A DNA stretch of 64,000 nucleotides. Origin: Streptomyces sp. V3I7. Lineage in GTDB: Bacteria > Actinomycetota > Actinomycetes > Streptomycetales > Streptomycetaceae. The notes below the pieces were generated by a model that saw only the letters and a list, made by a program, of their open reading frames with translations, did no database searches and was not told where the DNA came from. Shown here piece by piece: positions 10,489 to 20,068 of this stretch (its first letter is position 1; every line of letters starts with the position of its first letter). The stretch covers positions 868,001 to 932,000 of the forward strand of contig NZ_JAUSZK010000001.1 in the NCBI RefSeq assembly GCF_030817495.1. The letters are read 5' to 3'. The position numbers and the translations under genes were made by a program.

Positions 10489-11427
10489 ATGGGCGGCCTG
10501 CTGTCGGAGCTCGGGAAGAAGCTGGCGGAGCGGTGGGTCTCGCTGCTCGTGCTGCCGGGCGCGCTCTATCTGGCCGTGGCGGTCGCGGCGCGTGCGCTCG
10601 GCCACGGCCACCCCTTCGATCCGGCCCGGCTCGCCGACCGGGTCGCGGCCTGGGCGGGTGCGCCCTGGGCGCGTGACGTGGGCGGGCAGGTGGTCGTCCT
10701 GCTGGCCGTGCTGGGCGGATCCGTGGTCGTGGGGCTCGCCGCCCAGGCCCTCGGTTCGCTGGTCGAACGGCTGTGGCTGGCCGCCGGCTGGCCGACCTGG
10801 CCGGTGCCGCTGCGCACTCTCGCCCGGCGCCGGGTCGCGGCCCGGCGCCGCCGCTGGGAGGCGGCCGCCCGGCGCTACCGCGCGCACCGGGAGGAGGCGG
10901 GCCGCGCCCGCGCCCTGGGGCGGGCCGTCGATCCGGCGGAGCGATGGGCTGCCCACGCGGGCATGACGCGCGTCTCCCCCGAGCGCCCGGCGCGGCCGAC
11001 GTGGTGCGGTGACCGCGTCCAGGCCGTCGCCTTCCGGCTGGAACGCCATTACGGCCTCGATCTCGCCGTCGTGTGGCCCTCCTTGTGGCTGATCCTCCCG
11101 GACACCCCGCGCGCCGAGATCAACACGGCCCGCGAGACCCTCGCCCGCGCCACCGCCCTGTTCGCGTGGGCGCTGCTCTATCTGCCGCTGGCCGTGTTCT
11201 GGTGGCCGGCCGCGCTGATATCCGCCGTCCTCGCGCTCACCAGCAGGGTCCGTGCCCGGGCGGCGACCGAGACGTACGCCCTGCTTCTGGAGTCCGCGGT
11301 CCGGCTGCACACCGCCGACCTCGCCGGCCGGCTCGGAGTGGACCACAGCGGTCCGCCGACCCCCGAGCTCGGCACGGAGCTGAAGCGCCTGCTCGTCGCC
11401 AACCCCTCGCCCCCGCCTGCCGATTGA
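10489..11427 (+). CDS. Hypothetical membrane protein
   Basis: A 312-residue protein not matched to a named family. It has a hydrophobic segment near residues 15-35, another near 65-85, a highly basic, probably helical stretch (about 100-160, many RR and ARRRR runs), and a third hydrophobic pair near 220-255. The C-terminal 60 residues are soluble. The layout suggests an inner-membrane protein with a large cytoplasmic loop. It lies 52 bases upstream of an alpha/beta-fold gene in the same direction and may be cotranscribed with it. Confidence 0.75.
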   Translation: MGGLLSELGKKLAERWVSLLVLPGALYLAVAVAARALGHGHPFDPARLADRVAAWAGAPWARDVGGQVVVLLAVLGGSVVVGLAAQALGSLVERLWLAAGWPTWPVPLRTLARRRVAARRRRWEAAARRYRAHREEAGRARALGRAVDPAERWAAHAGMTRVSPERPARPTWCGDRVQAVAFRLERHYGLDLAVVWPSLWLILPDTPRAEINTARETLARATALFAWALLYLPLAVFWWPAALISAVLALTSRVRARAATETYALLLESAVRLHTADLAGRLGVDHSGPPTPELGTELKRLLVANPSPPPAD

Positions 11428-11479
11428 GCCCGGAGGGCGCCGTTGTGCTCGCCGGTGCCCGTGCGGCAGACTGCCGCAC

Positions 11480-12196
11480 ATGGCACGGGCGGAGAACCCT
11501 GGGACAGCGGACGGCCCCTCCGACGACAACCGCATCCTGCTGCTGGGCTACAAGCCCGACGGCCGCGTGATCGTCGCCCGCAACAACCCGGACCGCGCGG
11601 ACTGCGTCGTCGTCCTGGTCCCCGGCATCGGCGCCCTGCGCGACCTCGACCGGCACCTGCACCGCGCCGAGGTGTTCTACCGCTCCCTCGCGTCCGCGCC
11701 GGACGACGACACGGTCTCGGTGATCACGTGGCTCGACTACGAGCCGCCAGGATCCGGGAGCGAGGCCCGTGACCCGGCGTCCGCGCTGCGGGGCGCGGGC
11801 GCGCTGGCGAGCTTCGTCGCCGGCGTCCACGTGACGCGGGAGTTCTCCGGGATGGCCTCGCCGCGCGCCCGGCTGACGGTCATCGGGCACGGGTACGGCG
11901 GGCTCGTGACCGGCTTCGCGGCGCGGGACCACGGTCTGGAGGCCGACGCGCTGGTCTTCCTCGGGTGCGCCTCGGCGGGGACGGAGACGGCCGGCGAGCT
12001 GCGCACGATGGCGCCCGTGTACGCCACGTCCCCCGAGATCAACGGCGACGGCACGCCGTACGGGGTGCACGGACCTCGGCCGGACTCCCCCGGGTTCGGT
12101 GCCCGGGTGCTTCACCCCGGCCCGCTGTCGCACGGGGACGACCCGACCGTCCGGTATCTGCCGTCGGTCAGGCGGATCGTGCTCGGGAGCGCCTGA
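11480..12196 (+). CDS. Alpha/beta-hydrolase-fold protein lacking the usual nucleophile
   Basis: A 238-residue protein resembling DUF1023-type alpha/beta hydrolases of actinobacteria (VVLVPGIGALRDLDRHL, then DDDTVSVITWLDYEPPG). At the nucleophile elbow, where these enzymes have GHSxG, it reads VIGHGYGGLVTG, so glycine replaces serine. Other family features, including the late GDDPTVRYLP segment, are kept. It may be a noncatalytic binding protein or use another residue. It is downstream of a membrane protein gene and converges on the TPR-CHAT gene. Confidence 0.8.
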   Translation: MARAENPGTADGPSDDNRILLLGYKPDGRVIVARNNPDRADCVVVLVPGIGALRDLDRHLHRAEVFYRSLASAPDDDTVSVITWLDYEPPGSGSEARDPASALRGAGALASFVAGVHVTREFSGMASPRARLTVIGHGYGGLVTGFAARDHGLEADALVFLGCASAGTETAGELRTMAPVYATSPEINGDGTPYGVHGPRPDSPGFGARVLHPGPLSHGDDPTVRYLPSVRRIVLGSA

Positions 12197-12237
12197 GCCG
12201 GGTCACGCGCCGGTGTGGCCGGGTCACGCGCCGGTGT
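12197..12237. repeat. 21-bp tandem duplication at the CHAT gene 3' end
   Basis: GCCGGGTCACGCGCCGGTGT occurs at 12197-12216 and again at 12218-12237. The second copy contains the stop and last codons of the minus-strand TPR-CHAT gene; the first duplicates them outside the gene. Confidence 0.9.
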
Positions 12238-15200
12238 ACAGGTGCGCGGCCCACAGGGACGGCGTCCCCGGATACCGGTCCCGCTGGGTGCGGGTGGCCC
12301 GGTGCAGGGCGTGCGCGGCGCGGCCGAGGTCGAGTGTCCCGGAGTCCGGATCGCGCAGGGCCGTGTAGAAGTCCTCGGCGATGTCGACGGCGACCTCGTC
12401 GTCCAGCGTCCACAGGGTGCCGACGACCTGCGGGAAGCCGGCGAGCTGGAAGGCACCGGCGAGGTGCATCGCCTCGTCGAGGAAGCGGTCGGCCACGTTG
12501 AGCGCGGTGTGGCAGGCCGAGAGGTAGGCGAGCTGGGCGTCCTCGAGGTTGACGCCGACGAGGCTGGCCACGGTCAGCGGGCTCTGCGCGTGGTCATGCA
12601 GCAGGAGCCTGCTGGTCGCGGGGTCGTCGAGGTCGTACTCGCCGTGGCAGGCGAAGTGCACGACGGGACGTCCGGGCAGCTCGGCCAGCACGAGGTCCCG
12701 GGTGGGGAGCGGGCCGGGGCCAGGGGCGGTGCCGGGGTCCGGCTCGGTCAGTGTGAGGGGATCGGGGAGCAGCCCGGCGAGCATCTCCTGCTCGGCGGTG
12801 ACGTGCTGGAGCCTGCCGTGGTCGGGCAGGCCCGGGGTGGTCGGCATGGCGACGACGAGCGAGCGGTCCGCGCGGGCGGCGCCGGCGCTGCGCCGCCGGC
12901 GCGCCTGGCGCAGGGCCCGGACGGTCGGTGTGTACGAGGAGACGACGCGGTCCATGACCGTACGGCGGCCGTCGGTGCCGGGGTCGCCGTGGTGCCCGGC
13001 GGCGTGCAGGGGAAGCAGGCTGAGGCGTCCGTTCGGCGCCCACCACAGGCGCGGCCACTCCGCTTGGTCGTCCGGCGTGGTGCGGTGGCCGAGGCGGTCG
13101 AGGACCGGTCCGGTGACGGTGTCCCAGAGCCAGGCGAGGACGTCGCCGAGCGCGTTCTGGGCCGCGACGCGGTCCGCGTCCGGGTCCGTGGCGTCGCGCA
13201 GGGCGACATGGAAGGCGTTGACCTTGTCGATCACCACACGCGGCGTCAGACCGGGCAGCGGCAGGACGGTCACCTCGCCGGGTGTGAGCAGCAGGGCGTG
13301 GCTGCCGTACTCGTGGACGGTGAAGGTGACGATCGGGCCCGCCCCGGCCTCGGCGGCCAGTTCGTCGAGGGTGGGCGGCAGGGCGAACCCGGCGAAGCCG
13401 TCGAGCGTGCGGATGTGGCCGAGGAGGGCCGTCATCTCGGCGGCCGTGTCGGCCCGTTCGCGCAGCGACCGCTGTCCGGCGGAGGCCGCCTGAGGGGGCT
13501 CGACGTCCCGGTCGAGGCGCTCGCGGAGGGCCGTGAAGCGGGCCGCGAGGTCGGGGTGGACGCCGCGCAGTTCGGTCAGGTCGCCGCGCGCGTCCAGGGC
13601 CTGGCTCAGAAGGACCGCCCGTCCCGTCTCCAGCAGCGTCAGCGCCCGTTGAGCGCGCTCGGCGAGCGGGCGGGTCGGGTCGGCCAGGGCGGCCGCGGCG
13701 GCGCTGTCGGCGAGATCGGCGGCAGAGCCGAGGGCGAACTGCTGGTCGCCGCGGCGCAGTCGGTGCGAGGCGAGTTCCGGCAGCAGAAGGACCACGGTCT
13801 CCAGCAGTTCGGCCGCGAGGGCGGGATCGTCGGCGAACGCCATGTCCGAGCCGAGCCGCGCGCCGAAGTTACGCAGTGCGGCCGGGGCGGTGACGCAGCG
13901 GACCAGTTCGGTGAGGTGGCGCAGGCCCTCGTCCTTGTCGGCGAGGTCCTCGCCGCGCTGGAAGCGGGAGCGTACGGCGGTCGCCAGCACCATCAGAGCC
14001 TTGGGCCGGGTGACGTCGGGCGCGGGGGCCACGTCGAGGGCCCGGCGGCCGACGTCCACCGCCTCGTCGAGGTCCCGCGGGTCCCTGCTGACGTCGAAAC
14101 GGTGCTGGAGCAGGTTGCACAGGTTCGTGAGGCCATGCGCGCGCAGGGCCTCGTCCTGGGGCTCGATCTCGACGGCCAGGCGGCCGATGCGCACTCCTTC
14201 GTCGAGGTCGCCCCGGTCGCCGGCCAGCCGGTACCTGAAGTGCAGCGCGTTGCTCAACGACGCGATGTAGACGGCCCGTTGGGGATCGTCGGCGTGGGCC
14301 ACCGCGACGGCCTGCCGCGCGGCGTCGATCGACGCGTCGATGTCGGCGCCCGCGCCGCCCCGTTCGAAGCGCGACCGCAGCGCGAAACTGAGGGCCGACA
14401 GGCGCTTCGCCCGGTCCTCGTGCTCGGGGGCGGTCGCCTCGACGGCACGGCGGCGCACCTCGACCGCGTCCTCCACGTCGGCCAGTGAACCAGTCCGCGT
14501 GAAGCGGCTCATGAGGCACTCGGCGAGCAGGTCCCACGCGTCCGCGTGGTCGGAGGACCGGCTGCTGTCGGCTTCGGCCGGCTTCCCGCTGTGATGACGG
14601 CGGGTGTTGAGGGTGAGGACGAACCGTGTCCGGACGTCTCCTTCGCTCCCGTCGGCGGGCGGCAGCGCGGTCTCCTCGACGGCTCGGCGGGCGAAGGCGG
14701 TGGCCTCGTCGAGATCCTGGAGCGAGCCCGTGCCCCGCGCGCGTTCCCGCAGCATCTGGGCGAGGTTGGCCAGGGGCAGCCCGCGCCCACCCAGCGGGGC
14801 GACGGGTGCCTCGGCGGCCCGGCGCAGCAGGGTGACGGCCTCGTCCAGATCGGCGCGCTCGCGCAGGCGGTCGAAGCGCAGATGGAGCGAACCGGCCAGG
14901 TTCACCAGGGCGGTCGAGCGCCCGGAGTCGTCCGCCGCGGCGTCCAGGCTCAGGCGGCCCAGGGCGATCGACTCGTCGAGGTCGGCGAGTCGCTCCTGCC
15001 GTGTGTAGCGTGAGACCAGGGCGGTGACGAGGTGCTCGAGGCGCGGGCCGCGCTCGGCGTCGCCGACCTGGGTCGCCTCGATGATCAGACGCCGGGTGGC
15101 CAGCACCTCGTCGAGATCCTCGTCCGTGGCGCGCAGTTGGAAGCGGCGCCACAGGGCGGCGTCGAGGACGGTCAGATGCAGCAGGCGGTCGAAGGCGTCC

Positions 15201-16702
15201 GCCGCGCCGCTCTCGACGGCCCGGCGGCCCGCGGACACGGCGGCGTCCAGATCGGCCGCCTCGCCTGTCCGCTCGTAGCGGGCCAGCAGGGAGCTGCCGA
15301 GGTTGGAGAGGGTCAGGGCCCGGGCGGGATGGTCCAGGGCCTCCGCGCGTTCGACGGCCCGGCTGGCCACGGCCGATGCCTCGTCGCCGTCCGCCGGGTC
15401 GCCGGCCCGCGCGCAGCGTGTCTCCAGCGCCCGGCTCAAGTTCAGCAGCCGCAAGGGGTGTTCGCGGTCGTCCGCGGGTGTCGCGGCGACGGCCTGGCGC
15501 AGGACGTCCACCGTCTCGTCGAGATCCGTGGCGGTGTCGGTCAGGCCGGCGCGGGACTCCAGGGCGTCGCCGAGGTATGCGAGGCGCTGTCCCCGCTCGG
15601 TGTGCCGGTCCGGGGTCGCCTCGACGGCCCGCCGCAGGACGTCCACCGTCTCGTCCAGGTCGGCCGCGTCCTGGGTCCGCTGGTGGCGGCTGCGCAGGGT
15701 GCGGCCCAGCGTGGACAGGTACAGGCCCCGGTCGGGGTGCTGTGCGCCGGCCGCCACGGACGCGCGTCCGATGCGCACCGCCTCGTCCAACTCGGCCGGA
15801 TCGCCGGTCTGTTCGTACCGGATGCGGAGGTTGTGGCCGAGGTTGCTGAGGACGGCGCCGCGCTCGGGGTGGTCCGCGGGCATGGCGTCGAGGGCCCGCC
15901 GGGTGACGGTCATCGCCTCGTCGAGGTCCGCGCCGGCGTGCGTGAGGTCGAAGCGTGCCTGGAGCACGGCGCCGAGGTTGGTCAGCGCGAACTCCTGCTG
16001 CGGGTGCCCCGCGGCGGCGGTGACGGCCCGGCGCAGGACGCGCACGGCCTCGTCCAGGTCGGCGGCGTCATGCGTGTGCTCGTGGACGGCCTTCAGGGCG
16101 GCGCCGAGGTTCGACAGATACATCCCCAGGTCGGGGTGGTCCGCGCCGCTCTCCACGGCCCAACGCCCGGCGGTCACCGCGTCGTTCAGGTCGCGTTCGT
16201 TCCCGGTCCGCGCGAAGCGGGTCTGCAGTGCGCCGCACAGGACCGTCAGGCGTCGCGGCCGGTCGGGATTGTCCTTGGGGGTGGCGTTCACCAGGTGGAT
16301 CCAGTGGTCGACCAGGTTGCAGAGCAGGCCCACGTCGGAACCGGCCGCCGCGTGCTGGAGCAGCGCCGCCGAGCGGGGCGCGACCCGGTCCACCAGCGCG
16401 GGCAGCAGGGGCGCGGGGAACTCCCGCATCCCGATGGTGATCGCGCCGGGGGTCAGCAGGTCCAGCGCCGCCTTGGCCGCCCGCCGGTCGTGCCCCCGCG
16501 AGGCCTCGTACTGGTACCACGTGAGCCAGCCGAGCGCGTGCCGGGCGTCCAGGTCCCACTGCTCCGACTCGTCGATGGTCGCGGTGAGTTCGGCCGCAAG
16601 CGACTGGACGGGCGCTTGTGAGGCGAGAGTTGGGTCACCCTTGTCGCTGATCCGGCGCAGGATCTCGCCGAGCAACGTCAGCAACTCGTCGCGGCGCCGC
16701 AT
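12224..16702 (-). CDS. Giant TPR-repeat protein with C-terminal CHAT protease domain
   Basis: A 1,492-residue cytoplasmic protein. Residues from about 60 to 1000 are built from degenerate tetratricopeptide-like units, each with a core such as DLDEAVRVLRRAV and a spacing of about 45-50. The C-terminal 400 residues form a CHAT (caspase HetF-associated with TPRs) domain with the catalytic pair His1353 in HFACHGE and Cys1397 in LSACHTA. CHAT proteins are caspase-like proteases used in conflict and cell-death systems, including TPR-CHAT with gRAMP; no CRISPR partner is present. The ATG at 16702 is preferred because AAGGGGG lies just upstream. A small gene starts divergently at 16795, and an alpha/beta-fold gene converges downstream. 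Confidence 0.88.
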   Translation of the reverse strand: MRRRDELLTLLGEILRRISDKGDPTLASQAPVQSLAAELTATIDESEQWDLDARHALGWLTWYQYEASRGHDRRAAKAALDLLTPGAITIGMREFPAPLLPALVDRVAPRSAALLQHAAAGSDVGLLCNLVDHWIHLVNATPKDNPDRPRRLTVLCGALQTRFARTGNERDLNDAVTAGRWAVESGADHPDLGMYLSNLGAALKAVHEHTHDAADLDEAVRVLRRAVTAAAGHPQQEFALTNLGAVLQARFDLTHAGADLDEAMTVTRRALDAMPADHPERGAVLSNLGHNLRIRYEQTGDPAELDEAVRIGRASVAAGAQHPDRGLYLSTLGRTLRSRHQRTQDAADLDETVDVLRRAVEATPDRHTERGQRLAYLGDALESRAGLTDTATDLDETVDVLRQAVAATPADDREHPLRLLNLSRALETRCARAGDPADGDEASAVASRAVERAEALDHPARALTLSNLGSSLLARYERTGEAADLDAAVSAGRRAVESGAADAFDRLLHLTVLDAALWRRFQLRATDEDLDEVLATRRLIIEATQVGDAERGPRLEHLVTALVSRYTRQERLADLDESIALGRLSLDAAADDSGRSTALVNLAGSLHLRFDRLRERADLDEAVTLLRRAAEAPVAPLGGRGLPLANLAQMLRERARGTGSLQDLDEATAFARRAVEETALPPADGSEGDVRTRFVLTLNTRRHHSGKPAEADSSRSSDHADAWDLLAECLMSRFTRTGSLADVEDAVEVRRRAVEATAPEHEDRAKRLSALSFALRSRFERGGAGADIDASIDAARQAVAVAHADDPQRAVYIASLSNALHFRYRLAGDRGDLDEGVRIGRLAVEIEPQDEALRAHGLTNLCNLLQHRFDVSRDPRDLDEAVDVGRRALDVAPAPDVTRPKALMVLATAVRSRFQRGEDLADKDEGLRHLTELVRCVTAPAALRNFGARLGSDMAFADDPALAAELLETVVLLLPELASHRLRRGDQQFALGSAADLADSAAAAALADPTRPLAERAQRALTLLETGRAVLLSQALDARGDLTELRGVHPDLAARFTALRERLDRDVEPPQAASAGQRSLRERADTAAEMTALLGHIRTLDGFAGFALPPTLDELAAEAGAGPIVTFTVHEYGSHALLLTPGEVTVLPLPGLTPRVVIDKVNAFHVALRDATDPDADRVAAQNALGDVLAWLWDTVTGPVLDRLGHRTTPDDQAEWPRLWWAPNGRLSLLPLHAAGHHGDPGTDGRRTVMDRVVSSYTPTVRALRQARRRRSAGAARADRSLVVAMPTTPGLPDHGRLQHVTAEQEMLAGLLPDPLTLTEPDPGTAPGPGPLPTRDLVLAELPGRPVVHFACHGEYDLDDPATSRLLLHDHAQSPLTVASLVGVNLEDAQLAYLSACHTALNVADRFLDEAMHLAGAFQLAGFPQVVGTLWTLDDEVAVDIAEDFYTALRDPDSGTLDLGRAAHALHRATRTQRDRYPGTPSLWAAHLYTGA

Positions 16703-16794
16703 CCGATCCCCCTTGTCGCAGCGGTCCCCCATCGTACGATGGCAGGGCCCTGCGCCGGGGTTCACCAGTGCGACCAGTATCCGGGGACATCCAC

Positions 16795-17205
16795 ATGGGA
16801 CAAGGCTCAAGGCGTACGCCGGAGCACATCGCCGAGGGGCTCGCGTACGTGTGCGAGAACGTCGACGTGGTCCGCGCGACACTGGACCGCGGACCGGCCG
16901 GCGGGCCCGCCCGGCTGGACGAACTGCTCGCCGCGCTGCGGGCCGGGGAGAACCCCACGGCCCTGCTCGACGGCGTACACCGGGCCCTGCGTGCGGCACA
17001 GGACGCCAACGGCGTCTTCGGGCGCACGCGTTCCTCGTCGATGGTGACCGCCGCGGGCGTCGCGCCCGGCCCGCCGTACGAGCCGGTGCTGCTCTGCCCG
17101 CGCTCCGACCATCCCTGCGCGCGGTACGCCTGGCCCGGACCTGGCGGCGTTCCCGAGTGCCGGGTGAGCGGCGAGGCCCTGCGGCTCACGACGCTCACGC
17201 CGTGA
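16795..17205 (+). CDS. Small hypothetical protein divergent from TPR-CHAT
   Basis: A 136-residue soluble protein without a recognised domain. The N-terminal half is helical and acidic (HIAEGLAYVCENVDVVRATL, DELLAALRAGE). The C-terminal half is cysteine- and proline-containing (VLLCPRSDHPC, VPECRVSG) and could bind metal. GGGGA lies 8 bases before the ATG; a GTG at 16768 is the alternative start. It shares a 92-base promoter gap with the TPR-CHAT gene, which suggests a functional link, but that is inference from position only. Confidence 0.7.
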   Translation: MGQGSRRTPEHIAEGLAYVCENVDVVRATLDRGPAGGPARLDELLAALRAGENPTALLDGVHRALRAAQDANGVFGRTRSSSMVTAAGVAPGPPYEPVLLCPRSDHPCARYAWPGPGGVPECRVSGEALRLTTLTP

Positions 17206-17248
17206 CCCGAGGGCCTCAACCAACCGTGCGCGAAGCGCCGTTACCGCC

Positions 17249-17701
17249 TCAGCCGTTCGGCCGCAGGGTCCATACGACGGTCATCTCCGCGGTGACGGCG
17301 CCGTCCTCGCGCTGGATGGCGATGGCGACCGGGAACTCGGGCCGCTCGCCCTTGTCCAGCTCCGCGACGACCTCGGCGGCCGGACGACCCAGGGTCGCCG
17401 TGGCGGTCACCGGGCCCATGGCCAGCTTCTTGTAGTCGATCTCCGCCCGCACCGCGAGGGGCACCGCGCGCGAGAGCTGCTCGCCGAATGCGGTCAGCAC
17501 GATGGCGCCGCTGGCGGACTCGGCCAGCGTGAACATGGCGCCGGCGTGGGGGCCGCCGATGTGGTTGTGGTAGTCCGGCTGGTCCGGGAGCCGGAGCACG
17601 GCACGCTCCGCGGTCACCTCGGCGAACTCCAGGTTCAGGGTGCGCACCATCGGAACGGCGGCGGCCAGCATCTCGCCCATCGAGGCGCTTTCAACGGTCA
17701 T
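17249..17701 (-). CDS. Hotdog-fold thioesterase-like protein (DUF4442/PaaI type)
   Basis: A 150-residue protein with the hotdog fold. YHNHIGGPHAGAMFTLAESA near residues 42-61 is the family signature region, with the asparagine and histidine-glycine typical of PaaI-like thioesterases, and MTVVWTLRPNG closes the fold. It likely acts on a CoA or ACP thioester. The start chosen gives the normal N-terminal helix; an internal ATG 7 codons later is possible. It is divergent from the MFS gene. Confidence 0.85.
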   Translation of the reverse strand: MTVESASMGEMLAAAVPMVRTLNLEFAEVTAERAVLRLPDQPDYHNHIGGPHAGAMFTLAESASGAIVLTAFGEQLSRAVPLAVRAEIDYKKLAMGPVTATATLGRPAAEVVAELDKGERPEFPVAIAIQREDGAVTAEMTVVWTLRPNG

Positions 17702-17798
17702 GGAGCGAGATGTTACCGGCGAGTAGGCAGGCTGGCCACCCCCGTCAGCTCGAGAAATCCCGTTGGCAAGCAGGACCTCGGGCGGGGATAGTCGCCCG

Positions 17799-19178
17799 GT
17801 GAGCACCGCCGCCGTCTCCTCCTCCCCCAACGCCCCCTGGCGCAGGCCTGCTTGGGCCGGCCGCAACTACACGCTGCTGACCGCCGCGACGATCGTGACG
17901 AGCCTGGGCTCCGGCGGCGCGCTGATCGCGGCCGCGTTCGCCGTTCTGGAGGCGGGCGGCGGCGCCGGGGAGGTGGGCTTGGTCGCGGCCTCCCGCGCGC
18001 TGCCCCAGGTGCTCTTCCTGCTCATCGGCGGAGCGGTCGCGGACCGTCTCCCCCGGCACCGGGTGATGGTGGGCGCCAATGCCCTCAACTGCCTCTCGCA
18101 GGGCGCCTTCGCGCTGCTCGTCCTCGCCGGCGAGCCCCGGCTGTGGCAGATGATGCTGCTCACCGCACTCGGCGGCACCGGACAGGCGTTCTTCGGCCCG
18201 GCGGCCGAGGGCATGCTGATGTCGTCCGTCAGCGGGGAGCAGGCCGGCCGGGCGTTCGCGGTGTTCCGGATGGCGACGCAGGGGGCCGCGCTGGGCAGCG
18301 CGGCCCTGGGCGGAGCACTCGTCGCCGCGGTCGGGCCCGGCTGGGTGCTCGCCATCGACGCGGGGGCGTTCGCGGTCGCCGGAGCGCTGCGCGCCTTCCT
18401 CGACGTGAGTCATATCGAGCCACGGCCGCCGGGTGACGGGTTGCTCGCCGACCTCCGGGATGGCTGGCGGGAGTTCACGGGGCGGCCCTGGTTGTGGAGC
18501 ATCGTCGTCCAGTTCGCCGTCGCCAACGCCGTGGTGGGTGCGGCCGAGGCCGTCTACGGTCCGCTCGTCGCCCGCGACAGTCTGGGCGGCGCGGGCCCCT
18601 GGGGTCGCGCCCTGGGCGCGTTCGGGGCGGGCACGGTGGCCGGCGCGTTCCTGATGACCCGCTGGAGACCGCGCCGTCTGCTCCTGGCGGGCACCCTCTG
18701 CGTCTTCCCGCTGGCCCTCCCGGCCGTCGCGCTGGCCGTCCCGGTGCCGGCCGAGGCGCTGTACGTGGTGATGTTCGTGACCGGTACGACCGTGGAGGTG
18801 TTCAGCGTCTCCTGGATGACCGCGCTGCACCAGGAGATCCCCGAGGACAAGCTCTCGCGCGTCTCGGCGTACGACTGGTTCGGCTCGATCGCGCTGCTGC
18901 CGCCCGCCATGGCGCTGGCGGGACCGGCGGAGGGGGCGTTCGGACGCACGGAGGCGCTGTGGGGATGCGCGGGGCTTGTGGTGCTGGTGACGGCCGCGGT
19001 GCTGTGGGTCCCGGACGTCCGGAATCTGACCCGCCGCACCGCTCCGGTGACCGGTGGTCCGACGCCCTCGGCCCCCTCGCAAGGCCCGAACTCCTCGGCC
19101 GCCTCACAAAGCCCGGAGAATTCGACGACCAAGAGCACGTCAGCCGATACCGAAGGCCCCCTCGGGGGGCTCGGGTGA
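17799..19178 (+). CDS. MFS transporter
   Basis: A 459-residue major facilitator superfamily exporter with about twelve membrane segments. After a Ser/Ala-rich N-terminal tail the first helix begins near residue 30 (YTLLTAATIVTSLGSGGAL). The loop 2-3 motif appears as GGAVADRLPRHRVMVG near residue 75. The C-terminal 45 residues are Ser/Thr-rich and hydrophilic. The GTG with GGGGA upstream is preferred over a TTG 12 codons earlier. The 3' end overlaps the opposing spermidine-synthase-like gene by 39 bases. Confidence 0.88.
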   Translation: MSTAAVSSSPNAPWRRPAWAGRNYTLLTAATIVTSLGSGGALIAAAFAVLEAGGGAGEVGLVAASRALPQVLFLLIGGAVADRLPRHRVMVGANALNCLSQGAFALLVLAGEPRLWQMMLLTALGGTGQAFFGPAAEGMLMSSVSGEQAGRAFAVFRMATQGAALGSAALGGALVAAVGPGWVLAIDAGAFAVAGALRAFLDVSHIEPRPPGDGLLADLRDGWREFTGRPWLWSIVVQFAVANAVVGAAEAVYGPLVARDSLGGAGPWGRALGAFGAGTVAGAFLMTRWRPRRLLLAGTLCVFPLALPAVALAVPVPAEALYVVMFVTGTTVEVFSVSWMTALHQEIPEDKLSRVSAYDWFGSIALLPPAMALAGPAEGAFGRTEALWGCAGLVVLVTAAVLWVPDVRNLTRRTAPVTGGPTPSAPSQGPNSSAASQSPENSTTKSTSADTEGPLGGLG

Positions 19179-19997
19179 CGCCACGGCGTCCTCGTCCCGT
19201 ACCGGCAGGGCGGCGCCGATGAAGTCCCGCAGCGCCGCGCCGCCTTCGACCCGGGCCGGGAAGGCGTCCGAGGCGGTGCGGCGGGCCAGGGCGGCGGTGT
19301 CGAGGGGGCGGTGCGAGGCGACGAGCACCGCGTTGCCGAACCGGCGGCCGCGCAGCACCCCCGGTTCGGCGATCAGCGCCAGCTCCTCGAACACGGCGCC
19401 GAGGGTGGCGAGTTGGGAGCGCAGGAAGGCGAACGGCGCGGCATCGGCGAGGTTGGCGAGGTAGACGCCGTCGGCGCGCAGGACGCGCTCGGCCTCGCGG
19501 GCGTAGGCGAGCGTGGTGAGGTGGGCCGGGACCCGGGAGCCGCCGAAGACGTCGGCGATCAGCACGTCCGCCGAGGAGTCCGGGGCGGCCTGGAGCCAGG
19601 TGCGGGCGTCGGCGGCGTGCAGCGCGATGCGGGCGCCGTCGGGGAGCGGCAGGTGCTCGGCGACCAGGGCCAGCAGACCGCGGTCGGCCTCGACCACGTC
19701 CTGCGCCGAGCCTGGCCGGGTCCCGGCGACGTACCGGGGCAGGGTGAGCGCGCCGCCACCGAGGTGCAGCACGTCCAGCGGGCGGCCCGGCTCCGCCACG
19801 CCGTCCAGGACGTGGCCGAGCCGTCGCGCGTACTCGAACTCCAGGTGCGTGGGCGCGTCCAGGTCGACGTACGACTGCGGTGCCCCGTCGACCGTCAGCA
19901 GCCACGCCCGCTCGCGGTCGACGTCGGGCATCAGCTTGGCGGTCCCGTGGTCGACGGTCCTGGTCACGGGTATGGGCTCGGCGTCGTGCTCGTTCAC
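19140..19997 (-). CDS. Spermidine synthase-like methyltransferase-fold protein
   Basis: A 285-residue protein with the spermidine synthase/class I methyltransferase fold. VLHLGGGALTLPRYVA near residue 75 is the nucleotide-loop motif, DVVEADRGLLALV the acidic strand, and VLIADVFGGSRVPAHLTT near residue 148 the active-site strand. Actinobacterial members of this group often act without an N-terminal S-adenosylmethionine decarboxylase partner and may not make polyamines. The GTG start overlaps no neighbour. Its 3' end overlaps the MFS gene tail on the other strand. Confidence 0.85.
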   Translation of the reverse strand: MNEHDAEPIPVTRTVDHGTAKLMPDVDRERAWLLTVDGAPQSYVDLDAPTHLEFEYARRLGHVLDGVAEPGRPLDVLHLGGGALTLPRYVAGTRPGSAQDVVEADRGLLALVAEHLPLPDGARIALHAADARTWLQAAPDSSADVLIADVFGGSRVPAHLTTLAYAREAERVLRADGVYLANLADAAPFAFLRSQLATLGAVFEELALIAEPGVLRGRRFGNAVLVASHRPLDTAALARRTASDAFPARVEGGAALRDFIGAALPVRDEDAVASPEPPEGAFGIG

Positions 19998-20068
19998 GGA
20001 TCCATTGTGCCGTCGCCCGCGCAGGTGCCCGCCCCCGTAGCAGCGGAGGCGGACACCTGTGGACGGGG

